A DNA stretch of 24,939 nt from DATDCV01 sp036524155 (GTDB lineage Bacteria; Verrucomicrobiota; Verrucomicrobiia; Limisphaerales; UBA8199), in the NCBI GenBank assembly GCA_036524155.1, contig DATDCV010000038.1, positions 1 through 24,939 of the forward strand, read 5' to 3'. The notes under the pieces are model-generated. The model did no database searches, was not told where the DNA came from, and saw nothing but the letters and a program-made list of their open reading frames with translations. The position numbers were made by a program, and so were the translations under genes. This document shows, piece after piece, positions 8,272 through 17,320 of the stretch; position 1 is the first letter of the stretch; every line of letters starts with the position of its first letter.

Positions 8272-8299
8272 TTGCAAGCGACGTGCCTGGGTTTATGTT
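8272..8299 (+). promoter_or_regulatory. Candidate sigma70-type promoter for the small DUF2934-like gene
   Basis: TTGCAA (8272-8277) and TATGTT (8294-8299) are separated by 16 bp, each matching four of six consensus bases. A transcript would start near 8306, just before the ribosome binding site AAGGGAG (8311-8317) that precedes the ATG at 8323 by 5 bp. This suggests the small gene is transcribed independently of glycerate kinase. Visual match only. Confidence 0.4.
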
Positions 8300-8322
8300 C
8301 AACTCAGCAAAAGGGAGTGCGT

Positions 8323-8517
8323 ATGAAGAATAAGACTGAAAAACCAGTCGAGCAGCCGAAGCCGTTCACACCCGGCATAACCCAAGGCATGGTGCGCCAG
8401 CACGCCTACGAGATGTTCCGCGACAAACTCCCGGAGCACCCTCTGACGCTTGAAGACTGGGTGCTGGCAGAAAAGGATCTGGTCGCTTCGCTCGACGCGG
8501 ACAACCTGCCCAAGTAA
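8323..8517 (+). CDS. Small DUF2934-like protein
   Basis: A 64-residue soluble protein. After a charged Lys/Pro/Gln-rich N-terminus (1-20), residues 24-55 (VRQHAYEMF...LTLEDWVLAEKDL) resemble the DUF2934 motif, a short two-helix unit of the pattern (I/V)RxxAYExWxxxG...DWxxAExEL found in many proteobacterial, acidobacterial and verrucomicrobial small proteins of unknown function. The start is well supported: AAGGGAG lies 5 bp before the ATG and the longer upstream frame has no family resemblance. It has a candidate promoter of its own and is followed 162 bp later by a membrane protein gene on the same strand. No function is known; the family assignment is by eye. Confidence 0.75.
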   Translation: MKNKTEKPVEQPKPFTPGITQGMVRQHAYEMFRDKLPEHPLTLEDWVLAEKDLVASLDADNLPK

Positions 8518-8679
8518 GCGGCAATCCCTTCGAACCGGCGGCGACGACGGATGTGAAACTCGCAAAAGCAGCGAGTGGGGGTTCTTCGTTTCTCCATGGG
8601 AAGCCCGAACCGGGGGAACGCCAGGATACGCCGGCCTCCCGGGCGCAACTTGGTGAAAGCCCTGGTGTTGTTTTCGAGG

Positions 8680-9447
8680 ATGAAGAGCCTCTGCGCAACG
8701 TCCCACTGGAAGCGGGCCGCATTGCTGGTTGTCGTGCTATTGTGCCTGGCGGCGGGTTTCATTCTCCTTCGTCCCTCAAGCCCGGCGCCGGTCGTTGTCC
8801 TGAGCCGCCCCTACTTAACGCCCTCGCTGATGCGCGATCGACTCGTTCGCTGGGTCCCAGCGACAGCTTCCTGGGCTTGGGTACCGCGTCTCGAGGATGC
8901 AATCCTGGGCCGGCGCAAACCGGTCAACATCTTCGCAGATGTGGTCGCTTTGCCGCACTCCGGGCGCACAGCAATAGCCTTGCTGCCCCCGAACGCCACG
9001 ACTTACTCCAACGCGAGCGGCCTGCGGCTTTCCTTCATCCGCGCTGAGGAACTCAAATCGCTGCGGGAACGCTTGAAGCAGACTCCTGGGGCGTCATTCG
9101 TGAGCCACCCGAGGATCAGCACCGCGGATGGCATCGGCGCCACGCTTTTTGTAGGCCAGGCTGTTCCGCTAAATGGACGCACGAACCATGTAGGCCTGAG
9201 CCTGGATTGCTACCCACTGGTACACCGCCGGTCGACCGACCTTTTCACAGCCGTTATGTTTTCGGAGATCATTACCAACGACGCAATCTCCGCAGGAGGA
9301 GCGATTGCTCCGACGGTCTCGGTTCGAACGAACCTTGACCTTGCGGCGCGGCTCCAGGTTCCTAAAGGGCACGGCGTGCTCTTCTTTCGCGCCAGCCCCG
9401 GCGAGGGGATCGACAAAACTTTCGGCCTGCTGATCGACCCGCTGTAG
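8680..9447 (+). CDS. Membrane-anchored protein of unknown function with a secretin-like fragment
   Basis: The protein has 255 residues from the ATG at 8680. A basic N-terminus is followed by one strong transmembrane helix (about 13-30), and the rest should lie outside the cytoplasm. I do not recognise the family with confidence. Residues about 138-185 (SFVSHPRISTADGIGATLFVGQ followed by VGLSLDCYPLV) resemble the pattern in type II/III secretion secretins and related proteins (pre-strand, PRxxTxDG, V/F-G-xxVP, G-L-x-L-x-x-x-P). However, the protein is far too short for a secretin and lacks N-domains and a full gate region. The frame is open from 8575, but the start just before the hydrophobic helix makes the better exported protein. 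It ends 14 bp before the convergent sdhB. A role in envelope or regulatory assembly would be speculation. Confidence 0.7.
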   Translation: MKSLCATSHWKRAALLVVVLLCLAAGFILLRPSSPAPVVVLSRPYLTPSLMRDRLVRWVPATASWAWVPRLEDAILGRRKPVNIFADVVALPHSGRTAIALLPPNATTYSNASGLRLSFIRAEELKSLRERLKQTPGASFVSHPRISTADGIGATLFVGQAVPLNGRTNHVGLSLDCYPLVHRRSTDLFTAVMFSEIITNDAISAGGAIAPTVSVRTNLDLAARLQVPKGHGVLFFRASPGEGIDKTFGLLIDPL

Positions 9448-9461
9448 TCCTTGCCTCCGTC

Positions 9462-10208
9462 TCAGTGTCCCTTCAGCGTCGCAATCCCGTAATCACGATT
9501 CAGCTTGGCGATGAAGTTGAGACTGATCTCCTTGGGGCAGACCGCTTCGCAGGAGCCGGTAACGGTGCAACTGCCGAAGCCTTCGGCGTCCATCTGGGCG
9601 ACCATCGCGAGGGCGCGGCGGTCTTTCTCGGCCTTGCCCTGTGGCAGCAGGTTCAAATGGGAGACTTTGGCCGCAACGAAAAGCATCGCGGAAGCGTTCT
9701 TGCAGACCGCGACGCAGGCGCCACAACCAATACAGGCGGCGGCATCCATGGAACGATCAGCCGTTGGCTTGGCGATCGGGAGCGCGTTGCCGTCGGGGGC
9801 GCCGCCGGTGTTTACCGAGACGAAGCCGCCGGCCTGGATGATGCGGTCGAAGGCGCTGCGGTTGGTGATGAGGTCGCGAACGGGCGGGAAGGCCTTCGCG
9901 CGCCAGGGCTCAATCGTGATCGTCTCGCCGTCCTTGAAATGGCGCATGTGGAGCTGGCAGGTGGCCGTGCCTTTGTGGCCGCCATGGGGGATGCCATTGA
10001 TGACGAGCGAGCACATCCCGCAAATGCCCTCGCGGCAGTCGGAATCAAACGCGATGGGCTCCTGGCCGCCTTCGAGCAGGCCCTCGTTGACGACGTCGAG
10101 CATCTCGAGGAACGACATGTCTTCGAGGACGCCTTTGGCTTCATAGGTCTCGAACCGACCGGGGATGCCCCGGTGCTTCTGGCGCCAAACTTTTAACGTG
10201 AGATTCAT
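9462..10208 (-). CDS. sdhB: Succinate dehydrogenase/fumarate reductase iron-sulfur subunit
   Basis: Electron-transfer subunit of complex II, peripheral on the cytoplasmic face, passing electrons from the flavoprotein to the membrane quinone site. The protein has 248 residues. The [2Fe-2S] ligands are Cys58, Cys63, Cys66 and Cys84 (CREGICGMC...C). The two C-terminal clusters use CIGCGACVAVC (Cys159, 162, 165, 169) and CTVTGSCEAVCPKE (Cys214, 220, 224). All expected cysteines are present. It is the third gene of the sdhC-sdhA-sdhB operon, 34 bp after sdhA on the minus strand. Its composition matches the non-classical type B enzymes with a single cytochrome b subunit. Whether it runs mainly as dehydrogenase or fumarate reductase cannot be read from the sequence; an aerobic dehydrogenase is the likelier role. 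Confidence 0.97.
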   Translation of the reverse strand: MNLTLKVWRQKHRGIPGRFETYEAKGVLEDMSFLEMLDVVNEGLLEGGQEPIAFDSDCREGICGMCSLVINGIPHGGHKGTATCQLHMRHFKDGETITIEPWRAKAFPPVRDLITNRSAFDRIIQAGGFVSVNTGGAPDGNALPIAKPTADRSMDAAACIGCGACVAVCKNASAMLFVAAKVSHLNLLPQGKAEKDRRALAMVAQMDAEGFGSCTVTGSCEAVCPKEISLNFIAKLNRDYGIATLKGH

Positions 10209-10242
10209 GGCTTTCGGACTTCTGGTTTCGGCTGCGGCCCGC

Positions 10243-12159
<1,917 letters not shown>

Positions 12160-12160
12160 A

Positions 12161-12865
12161 CTACTTTAGCGCCTCCTTTCCGTAGCCGAGGAGGATAGCT
12201 ATCGGGATGGAACTGTAGCCGAGGAAAATCAACACTGCGACGACCAGCGCCAGCTTGTCCAGCAACGGACGGTAGGTCTCGTTCTTCCAGCCCAACGACT
12301 GGAACATGCTACTGGCTCCGTGGCTCAGGTGGAGGCAGAGAAAGCCGATGCCAACGATGTAGAAGGCCGAGACCCAGACCTTACCGAAACCCACCACCAT
12401 CATCTTGAAAATGTCATGCCGTTTCTCCGAGTCGAGGAAGGCCGTGAAGTCCTGCCCCGTCGCGTTGAGATACTGCACCTGGGCCGTGTAATGGAGCAGG
12501 TGGTAAACAATGAACACGAAAACAATGATGCCGCCCACCAGCATCCAGCGCGAGGCGAAGCTCGAGCCGAGCGGCCGGTAGACCGCGTAGCCGACCGGTC
12601 GCGCCGCGTTGTTCTCCAGCGAAAGGGTGATGGCCGACCACACGTGCAGCCCCAGAAACGTCAGCAGGATAAGCCGCACCGGCCACACCAGCTCAAGGTT
12701 GCTCTGGAGGAAGTGGCCGTAACGGTTGATCATCTCCGGCCCGCCGAAAATCTGCAGGTTCCCCACCATGTGGCCGAACACGAAGGCGAACAGAAAAAAA
12801 CCCGTCACGGCCATGATATATTTCTTCCCCAGCGAAGAGTTGAAAATAAGCTTCAGGATGTTCAT
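12161..12865 (-). CDS. sdhC: Succinate dehydrogenase cytochrome b subunit, b558 family
   Basis: A 234-residue membrane anchor that binds heme and the quinone site of complex II. Five hydrophobic segments can be read at about 15-35, 62-82, 106-128, 155-181 and 203-228. Candidate heme-ligand histidines are His32 (FGHMVGN), His74 (GLHVW), His122/His125 (YHLLHYT) and His179/His182 (CLHLSHG), the layout of the single-subunit b558 family found in Bacillus-type and epsilonproteobacterial enzymes. The ATG at 12865 (MNILKLIFNSSLGKKYIMAVTG) was preferred to the upstream in-frame start at 12901, which adds only a Pro/Gly/Ala-rich leader coinciding with the 5' hairpin. It is the first gene of the operon, with promoter-like sequence at 12909-12936. 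Confidence 0.95.
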   Translation of the reverse strand: MNILKLIFNSSLGKKYIMAVTGFFLFAFVFGHMVGNLQIFGGPEMINRYGHFLQSNLELVWPVRLILLTFLGLHVWSAITLSLENNAARPVGYAVYRPLGSSFASRWMLVGGIIVFVFIVYHLLHYTAQVQYLNATGQDFTAFLDSEKRHDIFKMMVVGFGKVWVSAFYIVGIGFLCLHLSHGASSMFQSLGWKNETYRPLLDKLALVVAVLIFLGYSSIPIAILLGYGKEALK

Positions 12866-12880
12866 GGCACTCGCACTCGG

Positions 12881-12897
12881 GCCGGCCCCGGGCCGGC
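12881..12897 (-). promoter_or_regulatory. GC hairpin in the predicted sdhC leader
   Basis: GCCGGCC / CCG / GGCCGGC is a 7-bp all-GC stem with a 3-nt loop. It lies 15 bp upstream of the sdhC start and close to the predicted transcript 5' end near 12902. It could stabilise the message or restrict ribosome access; no strong ribosome binding site lies between it and the ATG. Confidence 0.4.
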
Positions 12898-12908
12898 GCA
12901 ATAGAAGG

Positions 12909-12936
12909 AATCTAATGTTCCTGCGCCTGTCGTCAA
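12909..12936 (-). promoter_or_regulatory. Candidate sigma70-type promoter for sdhCAB
   Basis: On the minus strand TTGACG (12936-12931) and TAGATT (12914-12909) are 16 bp apart, matching five and four of six consensus bases. The predicted start point near 12902 gives a leader of about 37 nt before sdhC. It lies in the AT-richer gap between the glycosidase gene and sdhC. Visual match only. Confidence 0.45.
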
Positions 12937-12970
12937 GAAAACTAAACTGATTTGGCGGAGAAGTTTTGCT

Positions 12971-12989
12971 ATAAGTCAGCCTGACTTAT
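12971..12989. promoter_or_regulatory. Perfect AT-rich palindrome upstream of the sdh promoter
   Basis: ATAAGTCA / GCC / TGACTTAT has 8-bp perfect arms and stands out in a GC-rich genome. It is centred about 78 bp upstream of the predicted sdh start point, a common place for an activator site. It also lies 93 bp past the stop of the upstream glycosidase gene, but no T-run follows, so a factor-independent terminator is less likely. Confidence 0.4.
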
Positions 12990-13081
12990 CGCGACCATGA
13001 ATCACCGGACCTTGTAGAGCCTTGCGGCTCAGGGACATTCCCGCCCTCCGTAACCGGAACCCGCACGTGCGAACATTCAGG

Positions 13082-15256
13082 CTAGCGCGCGGGCAGCCTG
13101 GCCCGGACCACGGAAAACGGGGGCAAGGCAAGGACCATCTCGCCCTCCCGGACTTCCGCCGGCGAGCGAACCGGGCGGATGGCATCGGGTTCGGCCAGCG
13201 TGTTCACCGCCCACGGAACCGGGCCGCTGAGCGCGAAGACCTCCGCGCTTCCAGCCGCGCGAAAGGAGCCCAGCTTCACCGTGAGGTTGATCGGGCCGGC
13301 CGTTCCCCGGTTGACCGCGGAGAGCAGCAACTCGTCCTTCGGGCTCAGCGCGACGAGGGCATCGACCACGCCAAACGACTGGTCGCCACCGGCGTTCCTG
13401 ATCTCGGGCAACACCAGGGGCGCGCGCTCGGAAGGGCCTTGCAGGGTGGATTTGACGGCTTTGGCGCCTGCGAACTCGGCCAGCAGCAGGTGGGCGTAAT
13501 GGCAGGGGTTGGCATAGACCCGCTCACGCTCTTTGCGCAAGCCGCCGCCATGGTTGACGGTCGCGGAGTGGGTGACCAGGCTGACAAAGGGCTGCAATCG
13601 CGCTGCGGCATGATAGATCAGCGTGTCGTAAAGAGCCTCGCCCAGCGTGGCGGGATTGACGAGGTTTTCACGGTTGAGGCGCTCCTTTTCGCCGGCGCCG
13701 GCCGCCGCCCCCAAGTGGGCAAACATCTGCAGCTCGGTGACCGCGAGGCGCACATCCTTGGCGCCACCCCGCGATGCGTCCTCGCGCAGATCACCCCATT
13801 TCCGTTCGAGGATGTCCGGCACGCGCATAAAGTCGCGAAACACATCGAGCGGATCGGTCGCCCGCGGAGTGTCGCCACCGATCAGAGGGTGGTCGGTGAA
13901 GCTCCGAATGTCCCCCGCCAGGCCGGCGATCAGCGTGTCGTTCCAGTTCTTTCCCCAAAGCACCGGGGCTCCGCAGGCGAGCAGTTGGATGTCGGGAGCA
14001 CTCTCGAGCATGGCGCGGGAAAACTGCCGGTAACGATCAACATAACCACTCGCGGTGGTCCAATGGGCCTGCCAGTGTCCCCAGAGTTCGTTGCCGACCT
14101 CCCAACGGCGCACACGGTAAGGTTCGGGATGGCCGTTAGCGGCGCGGCGGCCGCCCATCGGCGAGGTAGCGGGACCATTGCAGTATTCGATCCAGCGGGC
14201 CGCCTCGGCGGGAGTGCCGGTGCCGGCATTGACGCAGATCATCGGCTCGCAACCAACCGCCCGGCAAAAGGCGATGAACTCGTCGGTCCCAAACGTGTTC
14301 GGTTCCACTCCGCCCCAGGCGTAATTGGGTTTGGTGGGGCGGCTTTCGACAGGGCCGACGCCATCCTCCCAGTGATAGGCGCTAACGAAGTTTCCACCCG
14401 GCCAGCGGAGCAGTGGCAGCCGTGATTCTTTCAACAATCGAATCACATCGGGGTCTGCGCCATTGACGTGGTCGGCCGGACGCAGGAACACATGTCCGAG
14501 GACGAGTTGACCGCCGGTCTCGGCGGATAGCGTCAAACAGTACGGCGCGTCCGCGGCGGCATCCCTGGGAACCAAAATGGAACCAGTCAACTTGCGCCAA
14601 CCCGGCCCGAGACCACTCACGTTTACCTCGGCGGTCGGAGCCTGATCCTGCGCGGCAGAGAGAGTAACGCGCAGACTGGCCATGTCCGGCGAGCGTGCCA
14701 GGATCTGGATTTCGTATTGGCGTGTCCGGTGTAACGGCAGCCACGCCCATTGCCTGACCCCGGCTCCCGGCCTGAGCTCAAGCCGTTGCGCGCGCCCTCC
14801 CTGCGGACCTGTATCCGGGCTAATCTGCACGTCGTCATCGCGTCCGGCCCGGGCCCAAAAGCAAGCCAGAGAGTCGTTGCGCGCTTTTAGTAAACCGGGG
14901 AGCTCAGCCTCGGGCCAACCGGCGCGGATCGCCTGGCGGCGCAATTCGCCTTCGATGCTCGGCCGCTCGAAGTGAAACGTCGTGATGCCGTCCGGGGACA
15001 TCTGCCCGGTCCAAAACGGATAATCGGCAAAGGTCGGATTGCGGAGAATTTGCGCGTCCATCCCGTTGTAGATATTGGCGCCAAGGTGCTCGCAGAACTT
15101 TCCAGTAAGCTCCCGCGGGATCGGAAAGGCGGAGACGGCAGTGGCGTCGATCACCAATGTGGCGGACACCGGTTGGTCGGCCGCATCGGAGTTGATCATT
15201 CCGCCGGCTAGCGGCAGAGACAGTAGAAAGGGCAGGATGATTGAACGGTTCGGCAT
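13082..15256 (-). CDS. Secreted alpha-L-arabinofuranosidase-like glycoside hydrolase (GH51-type)
   Basis: A 724-residue protein that probably removes arabinofuranosyl groups from plant or algal polysaccharide. A signal peptide (about 1-27, IILPFLLSLPLAGG) precedes FCEHLGANIYNGMDAQILRNPTF (about 54-76), the typical opening of GH51-like enzymes. Residues about 125-262 form a carbohydrate-binding-like beta domain. The barrel contains LRWPGGNFVSAYHWEDGVGP (283-302), the acid/base Glu390 in WEVGNELWG, and the likely nucleophile Glu508 in AVTELQMF. A C-terminal beta domain ends the protein. The start at 15256 gives the best signal peptide; an in-frame ATG at 15301 adds 15 residues without one. The gene is on the same strand as its neighbours but with sizable gaps, so it is probably a separate unit. 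Exact substrate is not certain. Confidence 0.88.
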   Translation of the reverse strand: MPNRSIILPFLLSLPLAGGMINSDAADQPVSATLVIDATAVSAFPIPRELTGKFCEHLGANIYNGMDAQILRNPTFADYPFWTGQMSPDGITTFHFERPSIEGELRRQAIRAGWPEAELPGLLKARNDSLACFWARAGRDDDVQISPDTGPQGGRAQRLELRPGAGVRQWAWLPLHRTRQYEIQILARSPDMASLRVTLSAAQDQAPTAEVNVSGLGPGWRKLTGSILVPRDAAADAPYCLTLSAETGGQLVLGHVFLRPADHVNGADPDVIRLLKESRLPLLRWPGGNFVSAYHWEDGVGPVESRPTKPNYAWGGVEPNTFGTDEFIAFCRAVGCEPMICVNAGTGTPAEAARWIEYCNGPATSPMGGRRAANGHPEPYRVRRWEVGNELWGHWQAHWTTASGYVDRYRQFSRAMLESAPDIQLLACGAPVLWGKNWNDTLIAGLAGDIRSFTDHPLIGGDTPRATDPLDVFRDFMRVPDILERKWGDLREDASRGGAKDVRLAVTELQMFAHLGAAAGAGEKERLNRENLVNPATLGEALYDTLIYHAAARLQPFVSLVTHSATVNHGGGLRKERERVYANPCHYAHLLLAEFAGAKAVKSTLQGPSERAPLVLPEIRNAGGDQSFGVVDALVALSPKDELLLSAVNRGTAGPINLTVKLGSFRAAGSAEVFALSGPVPWAVNTLAEPDAIRPVRSPAEVREGEMVLALPPFSVVRARLPAR

Positions 15257-15305
15257 AACTCGCTGGCCGCTGACGTTTGCAGAACCGCGGGAAATTGACA
15301 AAGTT

Positions 15306-15311
15306 ATTATC
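15306..15311 (-). promoter_or_regulatory. Candidate -10 box for the GH51-like gene
   Basis: GATAAT on the minus strand matches five of six consensus bases, 50 bp upstream of the glycosidase ATG. No convincing -35 box lies at the right distance, so an activator-dependent or non-sigma70 promoter is equally possible. Confidence 0.25.
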
Positions 15312-15391
15312 CGGCCCCCCCGGTTTTAGAAGAAACGGGGTTTTGTTTCCCGCTCGCGGTCAATCTTCGGGCTCAGCAGGGGAGACGCGTC

Positions 15392-15841
15392 CTACCACGT
15401 CATCTTCAACACGGTCGCGTTCAACAGACAGAGGGGATTTTTGCGTTTAACCGCGGTGATGACTGAGCTGGAGAGTTCGGCCTTGCCGACGTGGACAACC
15501 TCCGGTTGGCCAATCCAGTCAACCGCGCGTTCGAAGGGGTTGTCCGGTACTGGCCCCGCCGCCGGGATGAGGTAAAACCGGTCGCTGCGCACATTGTAGC
15601 TTTCGAGCCCGCTCGGTGTTTCCCCGTTGCTGGCACTGATATCACGCTCTGTAAGATTCGTGTCCGCCGAATGACTCAGGAATACAGGCGGGGCGGCAGG
15701 TTGAGGGGAATCCAGTGTCAATTCCGCCCGAAGCTTCATCGGCGATATATCGAGAACCGGCGACGAGGGATCGGTTTGCGCCGAACCGCACATGATAGAA
15801 ATCCCAAACAACACGCCGAAAACAATCCATACGAATTTCAT
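15392..15841 (-). CDS. Small secreted protein of unknown function
   Basis: The protein has 149 residues with a clear N-terminal signal peptide (MKFVWIVFGVLFGISIMCGSAQ). A cysteine at residue 18 makes a lipoprotein possible, but the lipobox is not canonical and signal peptidase I cleavage after AQ-type residues is as likely. The mature part is Pro/Ser/Asp-rich with no recognised domain. It contains a short stretch YNVRSDRFYLIPAAGPVPDNPFERAVDW that may be structured. A good ribosome binding site (AAAGGTG, about 7 bp before the ATG) and matching codon use support a real gene. It lies between the dehydrogenase and the glycosidase on the same strand, with gaps of about 145 and 135 bp. No function is proposed. 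Confidence 0.75.
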   Translation of the reverse strand: MKFVWIVFGVLFGISIMCGSAQTDPSSPVLDISPMKLRAELTLDSPQPAAPPVFLSHSADTNLTERDISASNGETPSGLESYNVRSDRFYLIPAAGPVPDNPFERAVDWIGQPEVVHVGKAELSSSVITAVKRKNPLCLLNATVLKMTW

Positions 15842-15986
15842 ATCGTCACCTTTCGAGGCCCACTGGTCGGAGATAGCCCGGCGAGCAGGGCTTCTTTGCT
15901 GATAACACTCGAACCCCCGCGTTCTGCTAGAACATCACTCAGGGCCGGACGAAGTTCAAACGAAATTACACCACGAATTCAGGCTT

Positions 15987-17084
15987 TCAGGTTTTGCTTT
16001 TCAGCCATAGATCAATCGGCCTTTTGACCCCGGGCGGCCGAAACGGGAGCTCGACGCGAGCGCCGCAACCCGCTGATTGATACCCCGCATAGAGCACTTC
16101 CTGGACCAGCCGTCCATCCTCCCCCGTTGCCTGGGGTTGGTCCTTGCCCCGGACGCACCGGGCAAAGTGATGCATCTCCTGCGGGAAGCCGTAGTTCCAC
16201 AACTCTTCATAGACCGGCCACGTCCAGCCCTTGGTAGTGGGCGCCTTCTCCACCGCGTAGCCGTAGCCGTATTCGCTGTAAGTGGGCAGCGCGTTGCCCA
16301 TGTGCAGGTCGGCGTAGGTAACGCCGCCTTCACCATACACTTCGATCCGGTCTTCCATGCCCCCGCGTCTGGCCCAGCTATCTTCAATGACGCCCTTGGC
16401 GCCATTCGCGAAATCCAGAATGCAGAGGCATTCGTCCTCTCCCCGAGTCTTGTCGCTGTGAACGTAGGTGCCCAGGTGGCACAGCACGCTCTGGATTTCG
16501 GGCCGCCCAAGGAACCACCAGCAGAAGGCGATGCCGTGGCAGCCCATATCCATGAAAACGCCGCCTCCAGAGCGCTCGACATCCCAAAACCATGCCGCGT
16601 GGGGTCCAAAATGCTTTTCGGCCTGCTTCACCAAATACACTTTGCCAAACGCGCCTTCGTCCGCCATTTGTTTGGCCTTAACATACTTTGGGGTGAAGAA
16701 CAGCTCTTCGGCGTACATCAGCAGCACACCTTGCTTTCGGCAGGTGTCGATCATCACATCCGCCTCTTCCAGGGTCATGCAGAGCGGTTTTTCACAAACG
16801 ACGTGCTTGCCCGCAGCGGCGGCATCGCAAGTCATCCGGGCGTGCAATGCGTTCGGAGCGGCAATAGTGACCAACTCGATGTCAGGCTCCGCCAGCATCT
16901 GGCGGTAATCCAAAAAGAAACGTGGTATCTGATGGCGCTTTGCAAATCTCTCCGCGTTACCTGGCGTGGGGGAGGCCACTGCGACTACCTCCGCTTCGTC
17001 CGGTAGAATGCGAAATGAATCTGCATGGATGTCCGCTTCGAAGCCCGAGCCGATGATGCCCACTTTCACTCTGCCTTTGTTCAT
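15987..17084 (-). CDS. Gfo/Idh/MocA family NAD(P)-dependent oxidoreductase
   Basis: A 365-residue dehydrogenase of the glucose-fructose oxidoreductase/inositol dehydrogenase family, which usually oxidises or reduces sugars, inositols or their derivatives. The N-terminal Rossmann fold shows VGIIGSGFEADIHADSF (8-24). The family signature CEKPL places the catalytic lysine at 99. The substrate-domain segment GGGVFMDMGCHGIAFCWWF contributes Asp179 and His183. The start at 17084 (MNKGRVKVGIIG) fits the family; the frame stays open to 17264, but that extension is Arg-rich and unlike any family leader. There is no twin-arginine signal, so it is cytoplasmic. It is divergent from tilS across 236 bp and heads a run of minus-strand genes. 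The substrate cannot be named. Confidence 0.92.
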   Translation of the reverse strand: MNKGRVKVGIIGSGFEADIHADSFRILPDEAEVVAVASPTPGNAERFAKRHQIPRFFLDYRQMLAEPDIELVTIAAPNALHARMTCDAAAAGKHVVCEKPLCMTLEEADVMIDTCRKQGVLLMYAEELFFTPKYVKAKQMADEGAFGKVYLVKQAEKHFGPHAAWFWDVERSGGGVFMDMGCHGIAFCWWFLGRPEIQSVLCHLGTYVHSDKTRGEDECLCILDFANGAKGVIEDSWARRGGMEDRIEVYGEGGVTYADLHMGNALPTYSEYGYGYAVEKAPTTKGWTWPVYEELWNYGFPQEMHHFARCVRGKDQPQATGEDGRLVQEVLYAGYQSAGCGARVELPFRPPGVKRPIDLWLKSKT

Positions 17085-17320
17085 AGACGTACCGCGGTTC
17101 CGGATCTTCTCCAGAGGCGATGCGCCGAGTTTGCTCCCGCCTCGGTCCCATCTCAAGGTCAAATTGATTCCAGCCCAACGCTCGACGAAGGCGCTCGCCG
17201 TTTTGACCCGCGCGCGAAGTTCAAGGCAAGAACCACGGCGCCTTCGAGCGTGCCTCACCGCCATTAGTCACCACCTTGATCTGCTTTGCCCGGCGTTTCC
17301 TTTCCCGGTAGCCTGTCAAG

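Noticed and set aside
12971..12989. Terminator for the GH51-like gene
   Set aside because: No T-run follows on the minus strand and the stem is AT-rich and short; an operator is the better reading.
13022..14425. 467-residue plus-strand open frame opposite the GH51-like gene
   Set aside because: Antisense to the catalytic barrel; composition is that of a reversed coding strand and no motif is present.
15318..15348. Hairpin with a T-rich tail as a terminator (CCCCGGTTT...AAACGGGGTTTTG)
   Set aside because: The T-run is on the plus strand, but both adjacent genes are on minus, so it has no gene to terminate; the stem also needs a bulge.
17085..17264. N-terminal extension of the Gfo/Idh/MocA protein
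   Set aside because: The extra 60 residues are Arg-rich and unlike family leaders, while the ATG at 17084 leads directly into the Rossmann fold.
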